Of a stretch of 64,000 bases of DNA, positions 45,136-53,149 are shown in pieces; within the stretch, counting starts at the first letter, position 1; each line of letters starts with the position of its first letter. This DNA comes from Ruegeria sp. HKCCD4315 (GTDB lineage: Bacteria > Pseudomonadota > Alphaproteobacteria > Rhodobacterales > Rhodobacteraceae). The notes beneath the pieces were generated by a model that was not told where the DNA came from, did not search any database, and saw only the letters and a list, made by a program, of their open reading frames with translations. The translations under genes and the position numbers were made by a program. The stretch is from NCBI RefSeq assembly GCF_013112245.1, contig NZ_WVRN01000004.1, forward strand, positions 13,131-77,130, given 5' to 3'.

Positions 45136-46506
45136 ATGAATTACGAAACCTCGCACCATCAGTCCCTCAAACAGCTTATTGCGGCGCGCGATGCGCGGGT
45201 TGCCGTGGTGGGGCTGGGCTATGTCGGCCTGCCCCTGGCCCTGACCGCTTATGACAAAGGGTTCGACACCACCGGTGTTGACCTCAACCCCGACCGCGTA
45301 GCGCGTATCAATCAGGGCGATCAGGTCATCTCGTACCTGGAACAGGACCGGATCGCGCAGGCCGTCAGCAGCGGCAAATTCCGTGCGACGCAGGACGCCG
45401 CTGCTCTGGCCGAGGCCGATATCATCCTGATCTGTGTGCCGACCCCGCTGACCGACGCACAAGACCCGGACATGCGCTTTGTCGCCGCCGCCGCGCAAAC
45501 CATCGCACAGCATCTGCGTCCCGGTCAGATGGTAGTGCTGGAAAGCAGCGTCTGGCCCGGTGCCACGACGACACTGGTTCAGCCGATCCTCGAAGCAGGC
45601 GGTCTGCGCGCAGGGTCCGATTTCTTCCTGGCATTTTCGCCCGAGCGCGAAGATCCCGGCAATGACACATTCGACACGCACAGCATTCCCAAGGTGGTCG
45701 GTGCCGACGACCCGCAATCGCGGCAACTGGTCGAGGATTTCTATCGCGCCATCGTCACCAGTGCCGTGCCGGTCAGTTCAGCTGCCACCGCCGAGGCGGT
45801 GAAACTGGTCGAAAACAGCTTTCGCACCGTCAATATCGCGCTGGTCAACGAATTGAAGACCGCGCTCGAAGCAATGGACGTGGATGTCTGGGAAGTGATC
45901 GAGGCTGCGGCGACCAAGCCGTTTGGCTTCATGCCCTTCTATCCCGGCCCTGGAATTGGTGGGGCCTGCATCCCGGTGTCTCCGGCCTATCTGGCCTGGC
46001 GCGCCGCGGATGCAGGATCTGATACACCGATTATCAATCTGGCCCGCTCCAGCAATGATGCGGTGCCGGAAATGCTGGCGGCACGCATGACGGCAGAACT
46101 GGCAGCACGCAACGGGTCGGCGCTGTCAGAGACCGGGCAGCCCCTGACCGGGCAACGCATCCTGCTGATGGGCATCGCCTATAAGCGCGATGTCGAGGAC
46201 ACCCGCCGCAGCCCGGCGCTGGTGTTGCTGGACGAGCTGGAAAAGCTGGGCGCCGAGGTCGACTATCACGACCCTTATTTCCCGCGCCTGCCCGAAGGCG
46301 GCGAATATCCGCAGCTGGCGGGCCGGACCTCGCAGCCGCTGACGGCAGACACCCTGAAACGCTATGCTGCTGTGGCTGTCATCACCGATCACAGCGCCCC
46401 GGATTACGATCTGGTTGCCCGCGAAGCAGCCATGATCTTTGATACACGCAATGTTTTTGCAAAACGCGGGATCACAGTAGACAGCGGGCGGTTCAGGAAA
46501 CTCTGA
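45136..46506 (+). CDS. UDP-N-acetyl-hexosamine 6-dehydrogenase-like
   Basis: A 456-residue nucleotide-sugar dehydrogenase with the NAD motif VAVVGLGYVGLPLAL, FSPEREDPGN, and the active-site region GPGIGGACIPVSP with catalytic Cys278. This is the form seen in WbpA/TviB-like UDP-GlcNAc(A) dehydrogenases, except that the usual His before the Cys is Ala and the usual Asp-Pro after is Ser-Pro. It should make a UDP-aminouronic acid. It is the second uronic-acid-forming enzyme of the window besides the AlgD-like one and starts 55 bases after a terminator-like hairpin. Confidence 0.85.
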   Translation: MNYETSHHQSLKQLIAARDARVAVVGLGYVGLPLALTAYDKGFDTTGVDLNPDRVARINQGDQVISYLEQDRIAQAVSSGKFRATQDAAALAEADIILICVPTPLTDAQDPDMRFVAAAAQTIAQHLRPGQMVVLESSVWPGATTTLVQPILEAGGLRAGSDFFLAFSPEREDPGNDTFDTHSIPKVVGADDPQSRQLVEDFYRAIVTSAVPVSSAATAEAVKLVENSFRTVNIALVNELKTALEAMDVDVWEVIEAAATKPFGFMPFYPGPGIGGACIPVSPAYLAWRAADAGSDTPIINLARSSNDAVPEMLAARMTAELAARNGSALSETGQPLTGQRILLMGIAYKRDVEDTRRSPALVLLDELEKLGAEVDYHDPYFPRLPEGGEYPQLAGRTSQPLTADTLKRYAAVAVITDHSAPDYDLVAREAAMIFDTRNVFAKRGITVDSGRFRKL

Positions 46507-46613
46507 AAAAGGCCAGGGGCCCGGCACCCGGAAGCTGCGGACCATGGCCGAGACACGCCACCGACAACCGGTTTACTTTCAGGCATGTGCAATTCGAAAG
46601 AAGACCCCCAGTA

Positions 46614-48050
46614 ATGAGTAAAAAACCGGAAAAAATCTTTGTTGATCTGGATGGGACGCTGGTCAGAACAGACCTGTTTGTCGAGGCTATTCTGCTGTTC
46701 CTGAAGAAAAACCCGCTCAATCTTTTTCCGGTTCTCCTGTGGGTGTTCCGCGGCATCCCCTATGCCAAGGCGCGGATCGGCCGGGAAATCGGATTAGAAG
46801 CTGCGGACCTTCCGTTCGAAACCGACCTGCTGGATTATCTGCGCGTGCAGAAAGAAGAAGGCAGGCATCTGATCCTCGCAACAGCCTCTCACCGCATCTA
46901 TGCCGAAAAGGTGGCCTCGCATCTGGGCCTGTTCTCGTCTGTTCTGGCCACAGAGGAGGGCCGGAACTTGAAAGGGTCCAACAAGCTTGCCGCCATTCGT
47001 GACACAGCCGGATCCGACGCATTTACCTATGCCGGAGACAGCACAGCCGACAGCCCGATCTGGGCGGCGGCCGGGTCGGGTATTTTCGTCAATGCCCCGG
47101 CCTCGGACGTGGCCGCGGCACAGGCTGCGGGTACCGCTGAAAAGATCATCGCTTCACGCCCGCCGGTATGGCGCGCCTTCGTCAAGTCGATGCGCCCTCA
47201 TCAATACGCCAAGAATGCCCTGATTTTTGTGCCGATCTTCACCTCGCAAATGCATCTGCCCGCTGCGGGGTTCCTGGCGGCGCTTCTGGCCTTTATCTGC
47301 TTCAGCCTCTGTGCGTCGGGCGTGTATTTCCTGAATGACCTGATGGACCTGCAGGCCGACCGCCACCACACCAGCAAGCGGCATCGCCCCCTGCCCGCGG
47401 GCGATCTGCCACTTCAGACCGGCGTCATCGGGGCCATTGCCCTGCCCGGCATCGCCTTTGCCTTGTCCCTGCTCTTTCTGCCGCCCGCCTTCACGATCGT
47501 GCTGATCGCCTATCTGGCCATCACCATGGCCTATTCCTTCTGGCTCAAGCAGATCGCAACCGCAGATGTCATGGTGCTGGCCTCGCTTTACACGCTGCGT
47601 GTCATCGCCGGAGCAGCCGCCACGGGCATTGTGCTGTCCTCGTGGCTGTTGGCATTCTCGATGTTCATCTTCGTCAGCCTCGGCTATCTCAAACGGTATA
47701 TCGAGGTCGCGGCGGCCCCGCATAATGAAGCCAATGTGCATGGCCGCGACTATTCCCATGCTGACAGCGAGACCATGTTCAGCCTTGGCGTCGCCAATAT
47801 CACAGCCGCCGTTGTCATTCTTGCGCTCTATATCAACAGCCCCGAAGTGAAAGGCTTTTACAGCACTCCGGAAATCCTGTGGCTGCTGTGTCTGCTGCTG
47901 CTGTATTGGGGCAACCGCATCTGGGTCGGCGCCCGGCGCGGTCGGATTGCCGACGATCCGGTCCTGTTCGCCTTGCGTGACAGAATAAGCCTTTTGATCG
48001 GCGCAGGGTTTGTGCTGATCACCTTAGCCGCCAAATACCTGACCTTTTGA
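46614..48050 (+). CDS. HAD hydrolase-UbiA prenyltransferase fusion (polyprenyl-phosphate phosphoribosyltransferase-like)
   Basis: A 478-residue fusion. Residues 1-180 are an HAD phosphatase-like domain with DLDGT at 11-15 and AGDSTADSPIW near 140-150. Residues 190-478 are a UbiA membrane prenyltransferase with RPHQYAKNAL, the Mg-binding NDLMDLQAD at 241-249 and the second site region HADSETMFSLG. In actinobacteria the two reactions, PRPP to decaprenyl-phosphate transfer and dephosphorylation, are done by separate proteins to make a polyprenyl-phospho-pentose. A fused form here would yield a lipid-linked pentose for the GT-C enzymes nearby. ATG 46614 was taken because the HAD strand starts seven residues later. 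Confidence 0.84.
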   Translation: MSKKPEKIFVDLDGTLVRTDLFVEAILLFLKKNPLNLFPVLLWVFRGIPYAKARIGREIGLEAADLPFETDLLDYLRVQKEEGRHLILATASHRIYAEKVASHLGLFSSVLATEEGRNLKGSNKLAAIRDTAGSDAFTYAGDSTADSPIWAAAGSGIFVNAPASDVAAAQAAGTAEKIIASRPPVWRAFVKSMRPHQYAKNALIFVPIFTSQMHLPAAGFLAALLAFICFSLCASGVYFLNDLMDLQADRHHTSKRHRPLPAGDLPLQTGVIGAIALPGIAFALSLLFLPPAFTIVLIAYLAITMAYSFWLKQIATADVMVLASLYTLRVIAGAAATGIVLSSWLLAFSMFIFVSLGYLKRYIEVAAAPHNEANVHGRDYSHADSETMFSLGVANITAAVVILALYINSPEVKGFYSTPEILWLLCLLLLYWGNRIWVGARRGRIADDPVLFALRDRISLLIGAGFVLITLAAKYLTF

Positions 48051-48122
48051 AGCCCGCACCGGACCTGCCGGAAGACACTGTTTAGCTGTGCCCAGCAGAC
48101 CCGCACATGAAGGAGAACACAT

Positions 48123-48479
48123 ATGTCACTCTACTGGTCTGCCCTGTTGATTGCCGTTTGCGCCAATATCTGCACCAACCTGTCGTTCAAGCTGGCCGTG
48201 CAGCAGCTTGCCGGGCCTTTCGACATCCGCGCCTTGATACTCTCACCCTGGGCTTGGGCTGGCCTGGTCAGCGGCCTGCTGCTGCTTGGCAGTTTCATTG
48301 TCGCCATTCGCGGCATTGAACTGAGCGTGGCCTACCCTGCCGTCACGGGCCTGGCAATGGCCGGTATTTTGCTGGCCGGATATATCCTGTTTTCTGAAAC
48401 CCTGAGCTTTCAGAAAATTGCCGGGATCGGCCTGGTTGTTGCCGGAGTGGTCGTACTGTCTCAGGTCAAACCAACCTGA
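48123..48479 (+). CDS. small SMR/EamA-like membrane transporter (ArnE/F-like)
   Basis: A 118-residue protein with four hydrophobic helices: YWSALLIAVCANICTNLSFKLA, WAWAGLVSGLLLLGSFIVAI, LSVAYPAVTGLAMAGILLAGYILF, IAGIGLVVAGVVVLSQV. The VAYPAVTGLA stretch is characteristic for SMR/ArnE-like half-transporters. AGGAGAAC is a good ribosome site. It is 72 bases after the HAD-UbiA gene in the same direction. It could flip the lipid-linked sugar made by that enzyme, by analogy with ArnE/F; direct evidence is lacking. Confidence 0.82.
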   Translation: MSLYWSALLIAVCANICTNLSFKLAVQQLAGPFDIRALILSPWAWAGLVSGLLLLGSFIVAIRGIELSVAYPAVTGLAMAGILLAGYILFSETLSFQKIAGIGLVVAGVVVLSQVKPT

Positions 48480-48789
48480 GACCAGCGCCCGGCAGGCGGA
48501 GATTTGCACATTTGCACGGCAAAACCGCTCAAATATTGCCCTTTCTGAGAATTCCAGAGAAGAATTGGGAAAGGCAGTCCTTTAGTCACAGGCAATACGC
48601 AGTATCGAACGAGTAGTGGAGTTCAGCTCCAGCGGGTATCCAATAACCAAATTTTAACCTCAGGTGGTTCATAGTTTTGCCATGATTCCACGTCGGAATT
48701 GACAAGGGGGAATCCCCCTATGGCACTGCGATGACCCGCCCTTATTGGGGTGAAAGAAACCGGAACCAGAACGGAGCACCTGGACCAAC
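48480..48789. other. 310-base intergenic region before small membrane protein
   Basis: No gene or strong hairpin was found. It is A/T-rich from about 48600 on (TTTTAACC, CATAGTTTTGCC), fitting a promoter for the small gene at 48790. It marks the border between the EPS genes and the replication core. Confidence 0.45.
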
Positions 48790-48993
48790 ATGCTGGGAAT
48801 TATTGGTATAGCGATATGTGTCGGCCTTGTTGCCAGCGTCGCGACCTGGCTCTCCGGGTATTCTCTGCTGTTGGCTTTTGGGGTTTATGCGCTGTCCGGC
48901 TGGCTGTTCATCCTGATTGCCATCACCGCAATCTACGCCACCAGATCACTGAGAATGCGCTCAGAGAAACCGGACCACGCCTATTCAGGCTGA
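48790..48993 (+). CDS. small membrane protein, unknown function
   Basis: A 67-residue protein with two hydrophobic helices (IIGIAICVGLVASVATWLSGYSLLL and FGVYALSGWLFILIAITAIYA) and a basic-polar tail. CGGAGCACC lies about ten bases before the ATG, a usable ribosome site. It ends four bases from the convergent repA gene. No family was recognised; its position at the replicon edge and consistent codon use make it a plausible real gene, though a chance frame cannot be ruled out. Confidence 0.5.
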   Translation: MLGIIGIAICVGLVASVATWLSGYSLLLAFGVYALSGWLFILIAITAIYATRSLRMRSEKPDHAYSG

Positions 48994-48997
48994 GCTA

Positions 48998-50005
48998 TCA
49001 CTCTTTTCCACTTACCCTCTTGGCCACATAGCCCAGAAACGCCCGTTGCGGGTTTCTGATCTGTGGTCGACCCGATGCGGCCCAATAGGCCAACCAGTCC
49101 GCCTCCAGCGCATAGACATCGCGGCCCGGTGCCATCGCCCGGGCTTCTTCCAGCGCCCCTGAGGGCAGGATCGGCTTGTCCGGCCCCTCGACCACCTGAC
49201 CCCGACGGGTAAAGCGGATCAGGTCACCGGGCTCTTCACTCATCTCGTAATCGGGCAAGTGATCAGCTGCGATCATGTCGCGGATCATCTTGCGGAACAC
49301 CCGCCGGGGCGAGGCTGACCCTGATTTCTTCAGCAGCACCTCAACCGAGATCCGCCACTCGGGCTGGCGGCCACAATGTTTGCGCGCCAGTTCATAGATC
49401 CGCCGCTCGAGCGGTTTGCGCAGGCGGAAGTAATCGCGGCTGAGGGTCAGCACCGATTTTGCCAGCACCGCCCGAAACAGCCAGTCTGACAGTTTCACGC
49501 TGACGCTGACCATCCGGCCTGCCCTTGTGTGGCGCACGATCTCCCAGCTTTCGATCAGGCCGAAACCGGTGGTGGTCTCTTTCTCACCTGTGACGATGTT
49601 GGTGGTGATCCTGGTGCCGGCCAGCCGCTCGAACGCTTCGCGCAAGCGTTTGTAGCCGTCGCCACTGGTTTCGCGATTGGTCGCCACCAGCAGATCATGC
49701 GCCTTGAGATGCAACACCCGGCTGACCGTCCGGCCCGCATTGATCGCCGCCATCAGCTGGCTGATGCAAAAGATCAGGATGTCCTTGTCGTGGATCGTCG
49801 CCAGCCCCCGAACCGACGGCGTCACCGTAATCTCGACCCCGTTATGTTCGTAATTGAGGATCCGCCGATCCGGTCGGGTCGAGAGCGAAAACATCGGATG
49901 CTCCATCGACCCCATATCTGTCTTGGGCAACGCATCGAAGATGTCGCATACAAAAAAATCGCCCGTTGGGTGCCGGTCGGGCAACAACGCCCCCGACCCG
50001 CTCAT
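48998..50005 (-). CDS. repA: plasmid replication initiator RepA (roseobacter RepA type)
   Basis: A 335-residue replication initiator. SGSGALLPDRHPTGDFFVCDIFDALPKTDMGSMEHPMFSLS opens the initiator domain; LLVATNRETSGDGYKRLREAFERLAGTRI and RDYFRLRKPLERRIYELARKHCG look like the winged-helix DNA-binding parts of the replication initiator protein A family. The frame continues to a GTG at 50116, but that would cover the DnaA box and end within an iteron. ATG 50005 has GGGCAGGGCAGT before it, fits the family's N-terminus, and leaves the origin elements upstream. RepA should bind the iterons at 50100-50160 and may repress its own gene. Confidence 0.88.
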   Translation of the reverse strand: MSGSGALLPDRHPTGDFFVCDIFDALPKTDMGSMEHPMFSLSTRPDRRILNYEHNGVEITVTPSVRGLATIHDKDILIFCISQLMAAINAGRTVSRVLHLKAHDLLVATNRETSGDGYKRLREAFERLAGTRITTNIVTGEKETTTGFGLIESWEIVRHTRAGRMVSVSVKLSDWLFRAVLAKSVLTLSRDYFRLRKPLERRIYELARKHCGRQPEWRISVEVLLKKSGSASPRRVFRKMIRDMIAADHLPDYEMSEEPGDLIRFTRRGQVVEGPDKPILPSGALEEARAMAPGRDVYALEADWLAYWAASGRPQIRNPQRAFLGYVAKRVSGKE

Positions 50006-50069
50006 ACTGCCCTGCCCATATGTCCTGCCCGAATCTTTGTTCGTGGTTTTATTGACGCTTACCGTAGAG

Positions 50070-50391
50070 TTATCCACAGGAGGCGTAAAGCCGCCGGAAC
50101 GTGGGTTCAGAGTCACTACAACGTGGGATCAGAGTCACCTTATCGTGGGATCAGATTCACTGTAGACATAAAAAATCACAAAAATCTCTTTTTTTTCTTA
50201 TGCTTAAAGGGAACAAGGCTTACCCGTAACTATTAAATTAACAGGATTCTAACTGGATATTTTTTGACCACTCACCCTAAACCTGCCTTTCAAAGGGAAT
50301 TTACCCCTTATTTTTGCTTAGAAAATTCGGTTTTATGCTCGCAATGCTTCCACATGCCCCATTTTGTGGTATATTGACCAAAACATAGCAC
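50070..50391. other. probable replication origin (oriV)
   Basis: The region between repA and parA combines a perfect DnaA box TTATCCACA at 50070-50078, three iterons at 50100-50160, and an A/T-rich stretch from about 50165 to 50380 (with a run of T at 50189-50196), the standard parts of an iteron-controlled origin. repA and parA diverge from it, so it also holds both promoters. No direct proof of function is possible from sequence. Confidence 0.8.
50100..50160 (+). repeat. three iterons, 17-bp core, exact 22-bp spacing
   Basis: CGTGGGATCAGAGTCAC occurs at 50122-50138, with one-mismatch copies CGTGGGTTCAGAGTCAC at 50100-50116 and CGTGGGATCAGATTCAC at 50144-50160. Starts are exactly 22 bases apart, about two helix turns, so RepA would bind one face of the DNA. 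They lie upstream of the chosen repA start. Confidence 0.9.
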
Positions 50392-51819
50392 ATGAGCAGA
50401 TTTTCAATGCGAGCAGCACCGTCCGAAGGCCTTCCCCCTTATTTCAATATCGATCCCGATCTGGCCCATGCTGAACTGGGTGAACCAACCGGAACACATG
50501 AGTTTTCGCAGATTGCAGATGCCTGTGCCCGAGGACGGGCAGATCTGGCGAACCGCGGTCTGGAAGACGACGGGCAAAAAAAGCTGCGCCTGTTTTCAAC
50601 ATGGGAGATTACCAAATATCTGATCCCTGTGGCGCCTGCCCATTTTAGGCGTGTGCTCAAAGGTAACCCGGATTTGCCGCAAGGGCAGTCTGAAACCGAA
50701 GGCGGGGCCAAGTGGTTCACGTTGGATGAGGTTCTTCGGCTGCGGACGTATTTTGCTTCGGAAGGATCCAAGGCGAAAGAATACCGTCCCTACCGTCCTG
50801 AAGGGTTGCCAGCCAAAATCGTTTCGGTGGCCAATTTCAAAGGCGGCGTGGGCAAGACCTCGACCTGCGCGCATCTGGCCATGTCCGCCGCGTTGGACGG
50901 CTACAAGGTGCTGGTCATCGATCTGGACAGTCAGGGTTCGATGACGTCGATCTTCGGCGGCAAGGTCAGCGATGAATGGCAGACGGTATTTCCCCTGCTC
51001 GCCCGTCATTACGCAAGTCACCTGCGCCGCGACAATCAGGGGCGGCTTGACCGGGGTGAAGCGCCGCATCCGATTGACGACACCCTGTCCGAGGCGCTGA
51101 AAACCCGCAGCAGCGATCTGATTCAGACCACCCACTGGCCGAATATCGATCTGATCGGCGCTCAGCTGAACCTCTATTGGGCTGAATTCCAAATCCCGGT
51201 CTGGCGGATGCAAGGCCGCAGCTGGAAGCTTTGGGATGCACTGACCGATACGCTGGACGAGGATGGGGTGCTGGACGACTATGACATCATCTTCATCGAT
51301 ACCCCCCCTGCCCTCGGCTATCTGACGATCAACGGGCTGGCGGCCTCGGATATCCTGCTGGTGCCCATGGGGGCCTCGTTTCTGGAATTCGACTCCACCG
51401 GTCGGTTCTTCGACATGCTGCATTCAACGTTCCAGTCCATTGAGGATGGAGAGAACATGGCCGCCCGCGCGTTGGGGCGCCCTGAGATGGCGTTTCAATG
51501 GGACGCAGTGCGCACGGTCATCACCCGCTATGACGGCAGCCAGCAGGCCGAGCTGGCCGGGCTGATGCAAGCCTATCTGGGCCGCACCCTGTCGCCGCAC
51601 TGGCAGGGATATACGGCGCTGATCGGTCAGGCCGGGGAACAGGTCAACGGCATCTACGAGGCGGATTACCGCGATTTCAACCGCGAGACCTATGTGCGCG
51701 GGCGGGAAACCTTTGATGCCACTTATGCCTCGTTCAAGAAGCTTTTGATTGGTGTCTGGCGGGGCGAAGAACGGGCCCAGCAGGCCGAAGAGGCAGGAAC
51801 ACCGGAATTGTCGCTCTGA
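50392..51819 (+). CDS. parA: partition ATPase ParA
   Basis: A 475-residue ParA-type ATPase. Residues about 65-130 form a winged-helix/MerR-like DNA-binding part (RLFSTWEITKYLIPVAPAHFRRVLKG ... KWFTLDEVLRLRTYF), as in large plasmid ParA proteins that autoregulate. The deviant Walker A is KGGVGKTS at 150-157, Walker A' is VLVIDLDSQGSMT, and Walker B is YDIIFIDTPPALGYLTIN. It drives plasmid segregation with the ParB encoded downstream. A parS-like palindrome follows the stop by seven bases. No clear ribosome site precedes the ATG at 50392. Confidence 0.92.
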   Translation: MSRFSMRAAPSEGLPPYFNIDPDLAHAELGEPTGTHEFSQIADACARGRADLANRGLEDDGQKKLRLFSTWEITKYLIPVAPAHFRRVLKGNPDLPQGQSETEGGAKWFTLDEVLRLRTYFASEGSKAKEYRPYRPEGLPAKIVSVANFKGGVGKTSTCAHLAMSAALDGYKVLVIDLDSQGSMTSIFGGKVSDEWQTVFPLLARHYASHLRRDNQGRLDRGEAPHPIDDTLSEALKTRSSDLIQTTHWPNIDLIGAQLNLYWAEFQIPVWRMQGRSWKLWDALTDTLDEDGVLDDYDIIFIDTPPALGYLTINGLAASDILLVPMGASFLEFDSTGRFFDMLHSTFQSIEDGENMAARALGRPEMAFQWDAVRTVITRYDGSQQAELAGLMQAYLGRTLSPHWQGYTALIGQAGEQVNGIYEADYRDFNRETYVRGRETFDATYASFKKLLIGVWRGEERAQQAEEAGTPELSL

Positions 51820-51825
51820 GCGCGA

Positions 51826-51843
51826 TGTTTCGCGCGCGAAACA
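51826..51843. promoter_or_regulatory. parS: parS-like palindrome 1
   Basis: TGTTTCGCGCGCGAAACA is a perfect 18-base palindrome in the parA-parB gap. The same core returns at 52921 and 56025. Position within the partition operon and repetition suggest the ParB centromere site. Confidence 0.82.
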
Positions 51844-51896
51844 CGTCTTCTGTGTCCCGAAACAGAGTCTGATCCGAGCAGGAAAAGGAAAAAGTG

Positions 51897-52919
51897 ATGG
51901 CTAAACGCAAACGACTGACCCCAGCCCGGCCGGATTATCTGGAAGACAACCGCCCTGCCCCCGGGTTGAACCCCATGTTCCCTGCTGAGACGCCCCGCGC
52001 TGCACCGCCGGTTGCACAGGTGGCCGGAGCCACGGCAGCTCAGGCCGCTTTGGAAGAGCTGTCCGGAGAATTGCGTGCTGCCCGCGCCGAAGGTCGTTTG
52101 GTGCAGGACCTGCCGCTGGACGCCATCGAGGAAACCTATCTGGTGCGCGACCGGATGACGGCTGATGACGCGGATATGGAGGCACTGAAGGAAAGCCTGA
52201 AGGCCCGCGGGCAGCAAACACCGATCGAAGTCGTGGAATTGACCGAAGGGCGGTATGGCCTGATCTCTGGCTGGCGGCGTCTGGCGGCGCTGCGGACGCT
52301 GGCGCAGGACACAGGCGATGCACAGTTTAACACCGTAAGAGCATTCCTCCGGCAACCGCAGAGCGCGTCAGATGCGTATGTGGCCATGGTCGAAGAAAAC
52401 GAGATCCGTGTCGGGCTGAGCTATTACGAGCGCGCCCGGATCGTAGCACGCGCGGCAGAGCAGGGCGTTTACCCGGATGAGGCCGCTGCCCTGCGCGGAC
52501 TGTTTGCCTCGGCCAGCCGGGCCAAACGATCCAAGATCGGGTCCTTCATCGCGATCTATCACGCGCTGGACGATCATCTACGGTTTGCCTCGGCCATCCC
52601 TGAGCGGTTGGGATTGTCTATTGCGAAGGTTTTGAAGGAGGATTCCAAGGCAGCCTCCAAGCTTATCAAGGCTTTGGTTGATGACCCGGTCCATACTTCC
52701 GAAGAGGAGAGTCACTCTCTAACACAGGCAACACTGAAATTGAGCAAGAAGGCTCACAATCTCCCAAGAACTGAAGCCAGCGTGCTACAATCGGAAATCA
52801 TCGGGGGTATTCATCTAACTCAAAGCCGAAACGGCGCCCACCTGACATTGTCGGGTGAAGACGTTTCGGACGCGTTCTTGGCTGAATTGCGGGAATGGTT
52901 ACAAGCTCGGGCAGGGTAG
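51897..52919 (+). CDS. parB: partition protein ParB
   Basis: A 340-residue ParB. The N-terminal region carries LPLDAIEETYLVRDRM and the ParB/Srx nuclease-like fold (ALKESLKARGQQTPIEVVE ... YGLISGWRRLAALR), then the hallmark VEENEIRVGLSYYERARIVARAAEQG, and a helix-turn-helix domain around SRAKRSKIGSFIAIYHALDD. The C-terminal quarter (from about 52650) uses noticeably more A/T-rich codons than the rest. ATG 51897 is preferred, with AGGAAAAGGAAAAA before it. It should bind the parS-like palindromes on both sides of its gene. Confidence 0.9.
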   Translation: MAKRKRLTPARPDYLEDNRPAPGLNPMFPAETPRAAPPVAQVAGATAAQAALEELSGELRAARAEGRLVQDLPLDAIEETYLVRDRMTADDADMEALKESLKARGQQTPIEVVELTEGRYGLISGWRRLAALRTLAQDTGDAQFNTVRAFLRQPQSASDAYVAMVEENEIRVGLSYYERARIVARAAEQGVYPDEAAALRGLFASASRAKRSKIGSFIAIYHALDDHLRFASAIPERLGLSIAKVLKEDSKAASKLIKALVDDPVHTSEEESHSLTQATLKLSKKAHNLPRTEASVLQSEIIGGIHLTQSRNGAHLTLSGEDVSDAFLAELREWLQARAG

Positions 52920-52920
52920 T

Positions 52921-52936
52921 GTTTCGCACGCGAAAC
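52921..52936. promoter_or_regulatory. parS: parS-like palindrome 2 (one centre mismatch)
   Basis: GTTTCGCACGCGAAAC differs from the perfect palindrome of site 1 by one base in the centre. It begins one base after the parB stop codon, so parB is framed by two such sites. Confidence 0.75.
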
Positions 52937-53075
52937 GGTGCCGGGTTGAAGGCCAGAGTCTGGCTTGCGATTTTTTCTACTGGTTTCGTGAACTGGTCAA
53001 CTTGATCTTTCGATCATATTCTATCGTCATGCCGGAGTTGAGATATTCAAAATCCGGACCGAGTACGCTGCGAAA

Positions 53076-53149
53076 CTCGCGGGCCGGCGGTCGTTCAGCC
53101 GGCCTTTCACAACCGACGCAAAACAACTTGGCTACACCTTATTCCGAAG
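53076..53149 (-). repeat. 73-bp hairpin element, inverted copy A
   Basis: Read on the minus strand, this segment matches 55839-55911 on the plus strand with about 88 percent identity (roughly eight substitutions and one gap by eye). It contains the perfect arms GGCCGGC/GCCGGCC (53082-53088 and 53098-53104) around a nine-base loop. It starts inside the last codons of the GT87 gene and extends downstream of it. Confidence 0.8.
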
